A stretch of 64,000 nucleotides of DNA from Sistotremastrum niveocremeum HHB9708 (taxonomy: Eukaryota; Basidiomycota; Agaricomycetes; Sistotremastrales; Sistotremastraceae): assembly GCA_001630475.1 (NCBI GenBank), contig KV419409.1:1-64000 (forward strand). Reading direction: 5' to 3'. The notes below the pieces were generated by a model. It was not told the DNA's origin and searched no databases. It saw only the letters and a program-made list of their open reading frames with translations. Numbering within the stretch: position 1 is the first letter of the stretch; every line of letters begins with the position of its first letter. Shown one piece after another: positions 1 to 9,642 of this stretch. Made by a program: the position numbers and the translations under genes.

Positions 1-1962
1 GTGCTCTTGTGCCTCACGATGAACATCGGTACGCGTGTTCCGTCCTTGCTGCTATACCAGACTTGTTCAGTGGAGAAATCGTCGACGTTGAGGCCAGCCA
101 CTTGTGTTACTCGGTATGGCGTCAAGTCATTCTTCTCGGATTGGTTCTGGAAGTCGTATTGAGAGACGACTCCTGGCGTAGTGAAGCTGACAAGGGTCGC
201 AAAGAACCATGTATGATGTCGACGGATAGCATTGAGCGAAATCGCTCCCACGAAATCTTTAGCCAATCGTTTGACGTGTTCACCAGTTGCTGAGAAAATG
301 TGCACTTCATCGATGACCTGACATTATGAAGTTAGCGTATCTCTATGTCGGTCGAAAAAAGCGCCGCATACATTTTTCTTATACACCGTCACAAAGTTCT
401 CATTGTTGACCGCGTGGATGCTTTCGAGGAAAGCCTTTGGGTCTTCCGGTATGAAATCTTTGAAACCAGCACTGAGGTTTGTGATATCTATTGATACGAT
501 TTTGTATTGTGGAGCATTTTCGTTGGTCCGGAAGTAAAATACGGTGTCATTATTCGCGATGCTGTTCAAGTAACGTTAATAACAAGAGGTAAAATCGGTA
601 AAATCGAACGTACACCTCATAGGCGGCTGTGAAATCGTCCACGACCTTGATCCATTGAATGCCCTGACCGATCTCAGTCTTGCTCAGATCGGCGATCCAT
701 AATTTGTTTTTCTAGATCATAAATCAGTCAGTATTTGCCGTTTCGGGAGTCGTTTGATTCACGCGAGAAGTGTCTTTGCGAATGTCTAACTCAAGGAATC
801 GACCGTCGACTTCTGAGATGCCTGTTCCCCACATGTACGTCGGATTTTCAGGGTCCTTAATGATGAGAACGTCCTCGTCTACCTAGACTGTGAGTAACCG
901 TAAAATCTTGGGCATGTAACAAACAATACCCTGCGACGTCCCAAGATGATGGTAGTATAACATAGCATTTTGGTCTGAATCCGTCTCTGTACCGGCAATG
1001 TCGTCCGTCACGGAGCCGTGAAATTCACGGGTAGGGAATCGCTGTAGATGTTTCACGAGTAAATCAAGGTCGAAGATCAATTTATTTGGATCTTCACCTG
1101 ATAAAAGAAGCCTTTTGAATCATGAGTCCAAGTCACTCCCGAGAACTTGACATATCGGAGAATATCATCGAGCCGGCCTTCTTCCAACGACGGCTTTTTA
1201 CCATTTTCTTCACGGAATGGTTTGTCGGTCGGTCGAACGTAAATGGTAAAGAAGTCACTGCCCTGCATCCATGATCAATGGCTGGCACGATGTAGACTCG
1301 GAGGTAAAATACCGATAGTGACACTCCGTACGCCCAATATTTTCCACACTGCGAGAATGAGGAGGTGGTAAGACTTGCAGTTCCATCTTCTGTGAGTAGA
1401 TTGGGCTGAGAGGCCAGGGATGTCAAACAGACAGATTGAGAACGTGGGAGATGGATAGTACATCAAAGAAGATCTCGCCACCGACTCCTGTCTCCTTTGT
1501 AAAATCGGGAAGCTTCTCGCTCAGCGACCGGTAGATAACTGCAAGAACATATTAGGGCATTTCGAACACATAAAATGCATATACCCACCAGCCTGTGCCT
1601 GTAAGCCGCTGTTGTACGACCAATACCATTTACCGTCACCCTTCAGAGATGGAGCACTGAACTGCACAGAATTGTGAGCTAGTTGCGCGATATCAACAGA
1701 TCGAAGACCATGTACGCACTTTCGCATAATTCGTGTTCGCCTTGAACTCATCCTCTAACTGTTGCCTGAAACGATTTTGATCCAGGAATTCTCGGGTATA
1801 TTTCTCCTGACTGTTGATCCACGCGGTCGTTTCATCGCTGCTCTTTTCGAGCCAATTGTATGGGTCTGGAACGGATACGACGCCCTGTTTCTCGCTCTTG
1901 TACTCATCGATGTGGCTTGATCTGCGTGCTTTTGGATACGCGTTTGGCACGAAGGTTTCCAT
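1..1962 (-). CDS. prolyl oligopeptidase, copy 1 (3' end beyond the window)
   Basis: Serine peptidase of family S9A, which cleaves peptides after proline; probably cytosolic. The start is the ATG at 1960-1962 ([14 protein letters not shown]), in line with copy 2; an upstream in-frame extension begins at a non-ATG codon. The visible part is the N-terminal region and beta-propeller: [17 protein letters not shown], then [46 protein letters not shown] and [16 protein letters not shown]. These are spread over many exons with short introns. The first exon product differs from copy 2 at only 3 of 81 residues. All visible splice sites and frames look intact, so I see no sign of a pseudogene, but the catalytic half lies left of the window. 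It is the left member of a head-to-tail tandem pair. A housekeeping versus specialised (macrocyclase-like) role cannot be decided here. Confidence 0.9.
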
Positions 1963-2274
1963 GGCTGAACTGAAGAGCTGATGAGGGTAGATTCGTGGCG
2001 TTAAATACGGACGAGGACGTGAGATGACTGTGGGATACCCTCCTAAGCCCTTGAGTGCATACAAGCACGTCTTCCGAGCCATCCGAGTCCTCGTGGGCGG
2101 CGTCACGGTCAATTGATCCAGGAAACGCTGGCTCGGCGTTCGGATCTAGATCTCTCTTGAGTCAATTATTTTCTTCCTTGGGGTGGTAATTCAACTTTTC
2201 TGGTAACATCCTGGTAACATCTCTGCAGCTGGCTTGCACTCGGGTGGCAAAGGACTTGCTTCAGTTTTCCCATT

Positions 2275-2335
2275 CATGTTACAGCATGGACCGACTTTCT
2301 TTCCATATGCTGCATTCATAAGCCCGCTGGGTTCA
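2275..2335 (+). pseudogene. relic first exon of the mitochondrial carrier, carried along by the tandem duplication
   Basis: The sequence encodes MLQHGPTFFPYAAF, nearly the same as the first exon of the intact carrier at 6009 (MSQNGPTFFPYAAF). It sits in the same position relative to its oligopeptidase copy. In the intact gene the exon is followed by the donor GTAAGC. Here the matching bases at 2317 are ATAAGC, so the donor G is lost. Similarity to the intact carrier ends about 2335, and no carrier coding sequence follows. I read it as a duplication remnant that cannot be spliced into a carrier. The upstream similarity (about 1963-2274 against 5718-6008) is the shared divergent promoter. Confidence 0.75.
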
Positions 2336-2339
2336 GTTG

Positions 2340-2436
2340 GCACTGTTGGGGGACGATTGCTTATGCTGTTGCGAAGCCATATAAGCCCAAAGAGGCCGTG
2401 GAAGGGAACAGAGTCGACCCGAAGAAAAATCAATGA
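2340..2436 (+). pseudogene. C-terminal tail fragment of an unidentified neighbouring gene
   Basis: From about 2340 a reading frame gives TIAYAVAKPYKPKEAVEG and then NRVDPKKNQ before TGA at 2434-2436. The sequence is charged, Lys/Pro-rich and looks like a genuine protein C-terminus, but I do not recognise the family. It begins where similarity to the carrier locus stops and lies convergent to oligopeptidase copy 2. The simplest reading is that the duplicated block started inside the last exon of a gene lying left of the oligopeptidase, whose complete copy would be outside this window. It could instead be a short unrelated open frame. Confidence 0.4.
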
Positions 2437-2598
2437 TCTGCTCAAACATACGCCTTCTCTGTACAAAAATTACGTCGCAAATTTATTACCTTCTCTAGGA
2501 CCAGCCTTGACTTTGTAATCCATGTACTGTACGTCGCATATAGTTCTCTCACATGGTGTAGTGTGATTTATTCTCCTGAGCATTGTCGCAAGACATGC

Positions 2599-5500
2599 TC
2601 AGAGTAAAGTACGCCAAAAGTCGACTGATGATAGCTTCGAATCGTTTTGCCATGAGAGCCCAAGAGTCTGAGCGATGAACCCATACTTGTCAGCTTCCTC
2701 TCGCACCCTGTATACTTATCAGTGAAGTGACGATCACAAAAAAAGTGGTTACAAACCTCTGTATGGTAGATTTTCCAGCGCCATGACCTGCTTTAGTATC
2801 GATTCTGATCAGGAGAGGGTTTTTGTTATGTGGCAAGGTGTGCTGGAGAGTCGCAGCGTGCTTGAATGAATGTAAAGGAACAACACGGTCGTCGTCTACG
2901 CGGAATAGTTAGTCAGTCTATTTTGTGGGATATCGCATACCACATACGGTCTGCGGTGAATAGAATCGTTGGAGGTAGGACTTTGTCCGTGGGGACCTAT
3001 TCAGCATTATTAAGCTCGTCGCAATCCCACGCCAACGAATCACGTACGTTGTGTAATGGAGATATAGGGTAGATGAAATCGAAATCATGAGCATCTTGAG
3101 GGTCACCATAATCGGAGGCCCATGCTCGACCGATAGTAAATTGGGTGTACTGCAAGGCTGGTCAGCGGCGTCCATGTGCATGGTACTGAGGCTGGTAGTA
3201 CCTTCAAAAGATCAAGGACCCCAACCTCCGCTACTGCGGCTCCAAACGTCCCTTCTGGCGCTCTGTTCACACAAGCTGCAACGAGTAAGCCTGATGAAGT
3301 GAATTAGTGTGGGTATCAAGAAATATCGATGCACAAAATACCTCCGTTGGATCTTCCGTGGATAGCAACCTTTCCTGGTGCAGCGATTTTACTCGAGATC
3401 AAGAAATCACTGCGTTCCGGGTCAGCAACGCCGTAAATAGTCGTCGAGGAAATACCGCGTACGTGGCAGCGATGAAATCGTCGAAGCAGTTGACCTTCCT
3501 CTCACGAGTCCCAGCCAGATGCCATTCTTCACCAAATTCAGACCCCCCTCTGATATTAGGTACGGCAAAGATGGCGCCGTATCTTTTCAAGAAAGTCAAT
3601 ATCGAAGAGTCGAAGGTGGGTGCAACGGGTCTTAAAAAGCCTCCATATCCTAGATACAATGCATCAATATCTAATAGGCTATCTAATCGATCCGAGTTTA
3701 GAGTTTACGCACCATATTGGATAGCGGCCGCAGTCCCATCGCGGGGGGTGCTCTTGTGCCTCACGATGAACATCGGTACGCGTGTTCCGTCCTTGCTGCT
3801 ATACCAGACTTGTTCAGTGGAGAAATCGTCGACGTTGAGGCCAGCCACTTGTGTTACTCGGTATGGCGTCAAGTCATTCTTCTCGGATTGGTTCTGGAAG
3901 TCGTATTGAGAGACGACTCCTGGCGTAGTGAAGCTGACAAGGGTCGCAAAGAACCATGTATGATGTCGACGAATGGCATCGACTGAAATTGCTCCGACGA
4001 AATCTTGAGCCAGTCGTTTGAGGTGTTTACCGGTCGCTGAGAAAAGGTGGACTTCGTCGATGACCTGACATTATGGAACTCGTTTACCTCTGAAGCAATC
4101 AAAAAACGATGTGGCGTACGTTTTTCTTGTACACCGTCACAAAATTCTCGTTGTTCACTGCATGGATGCTTTCGAGGAAAGCCTTTGGATCCTCCGGGAT
4201 GAAGTCTTTGAAACCAGCACTGAGATCTGCAATATCTATCGACACGATTTTGTATTGAGGGGCGTTTTCGTTGGTTCTCAAGTAGAACACGGTGTCATTA
4301 TTCGCGATGCTGTATAAGTGAGCTCAATAATAAGAGATCAGAGAGAAAGACGGAACATACACCTGATAGGCGGCAGTGAAGCCGTCTACGACCTTGATCC
4401 ATTGGATTCCCTGGCCGATCTCATTCTTGCTCAAATCAGCGATCCATAATTTGTTTTTCTATATGTTAAATCAGCTATTGGCCGTCTTAGCGACTATTTG
4501 ACCCACGCGAGAGGTATCTTTGAAAATGTCCAACTCGAGGAATCGACCGTCGACTTCTGAGATCCCTTTCCCCACATGTACGTGGGATTTTCGGGGTCCT
4601 TGATGACGAGAACGTCCTCCTCTATGTAAAGTGTGAGTAACCGGATAATCTTGAGCATATTACACTCGATACCCTGTGACGTCCCAAGACGATGGTAGTA
4701 TAACATAGCATTTTGGTCTGAATCCGTCTCTGTACCGGCAATGTCGTCCGTCACGGAGCCGTGAAATTCACGGGTGGGGAATCGCTGTAGATGTTTCACG
4801 AGTCAATCAAGGTCGAAGAGCAATTTATTTGAATCTTCACCTGATAAAAGAAGCCCTTTGAATCATGAGTCCAAGTTACTCCCGAAAACTTAACATATCG
4901 AAGAATATCATCTAGTCGGCCTTCTTCCAGGGATGGTTTTGTGCCATTCTCTTCACGGAATGGTTTGTCGGTCGGCCGAACATAAATGGTAAAGAAGTCA
5001 CTGCCCTGCATTCATGATCAACGACTGTCGCGACGTAGGCTCTGAGTTGAAATTTGAAATACCGATAGTGACACTCCGTACGCCCAGTATTTTCCACACT
5101 GCGAGAATGAGGAGGTGGTAAGACTTGCAGTGCCATCTTCCGTGAGTAAATTGGGCTGCGAGAAGGCCCGGAATGTCAAACAGACAGATCGAAAGTGTGG
5201 GAGATGGATAGCATACATCGAAGAAGATCTCGCCACCAACTCCTGTCTCCGTCGTAAAATCAGGAAGCTTCTCGCTCAGTGATCTGTAGACGACTGGGAG
5301 GAAAGGTTAGGATATTGCAAGCACATAACATGTATATACCTACCGGCCTGTGCCTGTAAGCCGCTATTGTACGACCAATACCATTTGCCGTCGCCCTTCA
5401 GTGATGGGGCACTAAACTGCACGAAATTGTTAGATTATTCCACGATATCAGGCGAACGACGAGCATGTACGTACCTTGGCATAATTCGTGTTCGCCTTGA

Positions 5501-5717
5501 ACTCATCCTCTAGTTGTTGTCTGAAACGATTTTGATCCAGGAATTCTCGAGTATATTTCTTTTGACTGTTGATCCAGGCGGTCGTTTCATCGCTGCTCTT
5601 TTCGAGCCAATTATATGGATCTGGAACGGATACGACGCCCTGTTTCTCGCTCTTGTACTCGTCGATGTGGCTCGATCTGCGCGCTTTCGGATACGCGTTC
5701 GGTAGGAAGGTGTCCAT
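2599..5717 (-). CDS. prolyl oligopeptidase, copy 2 (complete)
   Basis: Family S9A serine peptidase, complete from ATG 5715-5717 ([14 protein letters not shown]) to TGA 2599-2601, in roughly 14 or more exons. The propeller region is followed by the catalytic alpha/beta-hydrolase domain: [38 protein letters not shown], the nucleophile motif [10 protein letters not shown] (Ser codon 3349-3351), [23 protein letters not shown], the Asp motif [10 protein letters not shown] (about 2885) and the His motif AGHGAGKST (about 2785). The last exon ends [15 protein letters not shown] to VDFWRTLL. All three catalytic residues are present, so it should be active. The nucleophile box has Arg (GRSNGG) where many relatives have a small residue. 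It is divergently transcribed from the carrier, with about 290 bases between the starts. Related mushroom enzymes include both housekeeping and peptide-cyclising forms; I see no precursor peptide gene nearby. Confidence 0.93.
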
Positions 5718-6008
5718 GGCTGAGCTGATGAGCTGATGAGGGTTGATTCATGGCGTTAAATACTGCCGTGGTTGTGAGATACTAGTAACTGTGTGATACC
5801 GTCCGAAGCCCTTGAATACTAGTGCATACAAGCACTTGCAAGTCATCCTCGGGTGCAACGTTCTGGACAATTGATCCAGGAAACGCCGGATCGGCGATCG
5901 GATCTCTACCGAGTCAATTATTTTCCACTGGTGACACAACTTTTCTGGTACTGTCCTGCAACTGGTTTGCACTCGGGCGTCAGAGGACCTTCTTCAGTTG
6001 TCCCATTC

Positions 6009-7283
6009 ATGTCGCAGAATGGACCAACTTTCTTTCCATATGCCGCATTCGTAAGCCCCCTGGATTTAGTTGTTAGTTATTACTGACCTCATCTGGCACC
6101 AGGATCATGCCGCTGCAGGCCTCGGAGCTGCAACTGTCGCTGTACTATGCATGCACCCTCTAGATCTTCTCAAGATCAAATTTCAAGTGGCGACGACTCG
6201 AGCAAAAGGGAATGTTGGAGGCCAGATCATCAATTCCTTGCGCGATATCTACAAAGAAAGCGGCGTGAAAGGCCTCTACCGTGGTGTTGGCACGAATGTC
6301 GTAGGAAACGCGTCTAGCTGGAGTTTATACTTTCTATTGTGCGTGTCGGATGTGCAACAATCACATAAAGCGAATTGATGTCGGTTTTGTCAGCTATACC
6401 GCCTTGAAGCGACAGATGACCGGGGACGATCCTAATCGCCAACTGTCAGCCGGATCATACCTTCTCTGTTCAGCTCAAGCAAGTCCGCACTTCCTTTGAT
6501 CCCACAGCAACAGCTTCATGACACTTAGGCAGGTGCTGTTTCCGCACTTATGACCAATCCCATCTGGGTGGTGAAAGTTCGCATGTTTACAACAAAGGCT
6601 GGAGCTCCAGATTCATATCGCAGTCTTTCGCGTGAGTCGAAATTCATTTACTTCCTCATTCTTTCCTCATTTGAAATTGAGATGGTATTTCTTCGATCTA
6701 CCGGAACGAGGGGATGTTGGGCTTGTGGAAAGGCACATCCCTGGCTTTATTCGGCGTCAGCAACGGTGCACTCCAATTCATGACCTATGAAAAGATGAAA
6801 CAACTGGGATTTAAACGTAAGAAGGCCCAGTTCGAAAAAGCTGGAAAAACGTATACACCCATGGATGATCGGCTGGTGAGTTATCGCCTTGCTCTGGTCC
6901 TCATATCCTGATTACGAACTAGTCTAATCTCACGTATACGTTTATATCTGGAGCTTCAAAAGTCGTAGCACTGGTGGCCACATATCCTTACCAAGTGGTT
7001 CGATCTCGCATACAGGTCAGTTTCTAAATGCTCGTGTGACCCAACTCCTAAATTGTCGAATACACAGAACAACGCCACGGCCCACCTCTATCCTAACATC
7101 CGAACATGTGTTACGAAGACGTTCCGTGACGAAGGCATGTCTGGGTTCTACAGAGGATTAGGCACCAATCTCGTCCGCGTACTGCCTGGCACCTGTGTCA
7201 CACTTGTGGTTTACGAGAATATTGCTTGGATACTGCGGACAGCAGCTATGCGACGAGAGCAAAAACGAGCGGATGGTTTATGA
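6009..7283 (+). CDS. FLX1: mitochondrial folate/FAD carrier (SLC25A32 / Flx1 family)
   Basis: Inner-membrane carrier with three Solcar repeats. Each signature is visible: MHPLDLLKIKFQ, TNPIWVVKVRMF and TYPYQVVRSRIQ. The Trp in the second motif (PIWVVK) fits the folate/FAD/pyrimidine branch. The start is ATG 6009; exon 1 (6009-6050) encodes MSQNGPTFFPYAAF and joins exon 2 at 6103 (DHAAAGLGAATVAVL). Later exons give YTALKRQMTGDDPNRQL, the LWKGTSLALFGVSNGALQF box, KTYTPMDDRL and GFYRGLGTNLVRVLPG. The stop is at 7281-7283. The intron at 6479-6528 begins with GC (GCAAGT) instead of GT. The gene runs divergently from oligopeptidase copy 2. Choosing between folate and FAD as the substrate is not possible from sequence alone. 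Confidence 0.9.
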
Positions 7284-8558
7284 TACATCCAGTCATACTT
7301 TCGACGTTTGATTTCATGCTCATCATTTAGGATAATCATTACTAGTAAGCTAGACATAATACCCTTGCATTGTATTCTAGATACATCATTCATAACAACT
7401 CTTCACTCATAGTGTACTGGACTTGAGAGCCGTTTGACACGAAGGCCTGTAATGTCAGTCAGTACTTCGTTCCAGAAAAGGTGTGACGGAGGAGGATGAA
7501 GATATCAGAGTAACAATGACATGAAAAGCGTCAGCGCGAAGGAACGACCAGCTTCCCATTCGTCTGCCAGCCATTTCAAAACGAGATAGCATAGCTGAAC
7601 GAAAAGCGGTCTGAAGGTTGTAGCCTTCCCTTGCTACGAGCATTGTGCGTGTAAAGGATCATCATACAGAAAACAATAGGTAGACGAGAAGAGCGAATAG
7701 AAGAATCTGATACTTACCTGGCGTTATGGGCTGCCATGGACCGAGTGAAGAAGGTTGTGAAGAAGGCCCAGGACACTAGAGGTTGCACATTATGGAAAAG
7801 AGCAAAGGCGGAAAGTTACCAGGTGCTTGCACTTGGTCTCTCCCGTCCGGGATGTCACGTGACAAGAATTAAGTTGTACACTTTTCACTTTGTACACTTT
7901 TGTTGACGCGACCCAAAAAATAATCTATTTGTAGTTACTGTACATTACAATGTCTTGACCACCTTCCACTTCGACATCTAGTTCTCCTCGCGGATGTTTC
8001 TTGATTATACTGCCCCTGACCTTTGCCTTCCATCAGCCCGAGTCCCCACTCACCCTCCGAGATGTGTGGACCGTCCATGAAATCAGGCCTCACCCGTGCC
8101 ATCACAAGCCTGAGACCGTGGATTCTTGATCGAGCTGTAGCTTTGATTCCGTTTGAAACTGATCTTTGAGTCATCTTCCGAAGTCGAGAGTACTTCGGAT
8201 ATCGATACTGGATTGTCGCTGCAAGGGAATGTCGAGTCTTCATCTGAGACATGCGTCGGCCTTCAAGTGTCGATGATGGTGGTCTCACCGAATCTTTGAA
8301 TCGATCTCCGACTGAAACAACTACAAAGGCTCGCACCGCACCTGGTCCCTCCGCGGCTCCGCGGCCCTAGTCAAAACCTTTATAGCAAATCGTGCGCCAA
8401 ACAAACCATAACACAGCTTGCCGAGGCCATCTCGACCGTGCTGGTGCTATAGTAGTGGCTGCAGCTCTGCGATTTTGTAAGTGTCCATGATACAGGACTG
8501 ATTAATTTCTCAGGTTCTAATAAATCAGACGACTAGGTCTTTTATCGAATTATTTCCC
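7284..8558. other. 1.3 kb stretch between the carrier and mitochondrial IF3, little coding signal
   Basis: Apart from the weak spliced candidate listed at 7380-7760, I see no recognisable gene. An open frame on the minus strand at 7935-8336 opens at a GTG, has no family resemblance and is Arg/Ser-rich; I do not call it. About 7850-7930 contains repeated TTGTACACTTTT-like words. The last few hundred bases should hold the promoter and leader of the IF3 gene. Confidence 0.5.
7380..7760 (-). CDS. possible small spliced gene of unknown function
   Basis: Reading leftwards from 7735, ATG GCA GCC CAT AAC GCC AG meets a perfect donor GTAAGTATC. An acceptor near 7632-7640 then restores a frame reading EGYNLQTAFRSAMLSRF and MAGRRMGSW. 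A further GT...CTGACATTACAG intron could lead to a final short exon ending YTMSEELL and a stop near 7395. The product would be about 60 residues with no motif I recognise. The support is two well-formed introns and an open frame; there is no family match and the start is uncertain. It could instead be a spliced non-coding transcript. Confidence 0.25.
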
Positions 8559-9566
8559 ATGTCTCTCGGAAGACTGCTTCGCCCATCCAGACTGCATTCC
8601 ATTCTCCCAATCCGTGATGTCGTCCAGCCACACGCTAGCATGCGACAATGGACGTATACTTCCGTCCGCTGTCGAGCATACGATGCAGCCAATACCCCAC
8701 TCCGGAATAATAAGATCCCATACCCGTCAGTCTACCTCGTCGATCCTGTTACTGGGAAATTGGGCCCGGACACCGTGGAGATGAAGACCATAATGGCTGG
8801 CATTAGCCGCGCCACTCACTTCGTTGAGCTCGTCGCACATGGGCCTAAACCTATCGTCAAAATCATCTCGAAAGCGGATGCTCGAGCTCGTGAAACTGCT
8901 GCGAAGCGGACGAGACAAGCAGAGGATAAGGAGATCCATTGCTCGTGGAATATGGAGCCCGGCGACATGTCGCATAAGATGGCCAAGGCCGTTGAAGAGC
9001 TTAAGAAAGGCAACAGGGTTGAACTGGTCTTCTCCACGAAGGCCAGAGAGAAACCTTTGCCGAAAGAAGATCAGGAGGCCGTGTTGGAGGAGATGTTCAG
9101 GCTGCTGGGCGAGGATGTTGTCGAACTCAGTCGCCTGTGGGAACGAGGCACGCTGAGGATACACCTTCGTCCTCGCAGTCGCCCAGAAGAGCCAGAGGCC
9201 GATGATCCCCCCTCCAAAGCGGAAGCACCTGCGAACGAAAGCAAGGTGAAGGAGATATCATCGACGTGGGACTCGCCGTCTACCGCATTGGATTACAAAA
9301 TACGAAAGGCACGAGAAGAACTCCGGAAAGGGCACAACGTTGACTTCACATTTCATTCGAAAGATGCTGGGACAATGGCTCTATCGCTGGCTGAAAAGCA
9401 TGAGCTTTTGTACCGGGTGGAGTCTTCGCTCAGCAAAGACGGTCAGCCACGACAACCCGTTACAGAGACGGACGACCACACAATTCTTCACTTACGCTCT
9501 ACGAAATATGACATCAAACTCAAGATCAGTTACAGCGACAGACAAGCAAAGAAGCATGACCAATAG
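8559..9566 (+). CDS. AIM23: mitochondrial translation initiation factor IF-3 (Aim23-type) with a doubled C-domain
   Basis: Intronless, 335 residues, starting at ATG 8559. The Arg-rich N-terminus (about 1-45) looks like a mitochondrial presequence. Residues about 50-108 (NNKIPYPSVYLVDPVTG, then KTIMAGISRATHFVEL and KPIVKIISK) resemble the IF3 N-domain. Two similar segments follow. Residues 124-204 have KEIHCSWNMEPGDMSHKMAK and LKKGNRVELVF. Residues 231-314 have KEISSTWDSPSTALDYKIRK and LRKGHNVDFTF. Both match the IF3 C-domain pattern K-E-I, then a lysine pair, then hydrophobic strand. They are separated by an acidic linker (EEPEADDPPSK). The role is to keep small mitoribosomal subunits free and monitor initiation. 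The gene is convergent with the PPR gene, 76 bases apart. Confidence 0.8.
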   Translation: MSLGRLLRPSRLHSILPIRDVVQPHASMRQWTYTSVRCRAYDAANTPLRNNKIPYPSVYLVDPVTGKLGPDTVEMKTIMAGISRATHFVELVAHGPKPIVKIISKADARARETAAKRTRQAEDKEIHCSWNMEPGDMSHKMAKAVEELKKGNRVELVFSTKAREKPLPKEDQEAVLEEMFRLLGEDVVELSRLWERGTLRIHLRPRSRPEEPEADDPPSKAEAPANESKVKEISSTWDSPSTALDYKIRKAREELRKGHNVDFTFHSKDAGTMALSLAEKHELLYRVESSLSKDGQPRQPVTETDDHTILHLRSTKYDIKLKISYSDRQAKKHDQ

Positions 9567-9642
9567 CATCGTTTCCACCAGCTAGGGCCCCCGGGCAACT
9601 TTATCGCTCTCAAATATTGCAACGGCTTCGTGGAGTTCAATT

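Noticed and set aside
3307-3909. 200-codon open frame on the plus strand
   Set aside because: It lies antisense to conserved catalytic exons of oligopeptidase copy 2, starts at a non-family sequence and has no motif.
1-8000. A ribosomal cyclic-peptide biosynthesis cluster around the oligopeptidases
   Set aside because: No precursor-peptide gene, tailoring oxygenase or transporter is visible beside the tandem copies; only the carrier, a mitochondrial folate/FAD type, is adjacent. The enzymes alone do not support it.
7935-8336. 133-codon minus-strand frame
   Set aside because: It opens at GTG, is Arg/Ser-rich with no recognisable domain, and has no supporting splice or family evidence.
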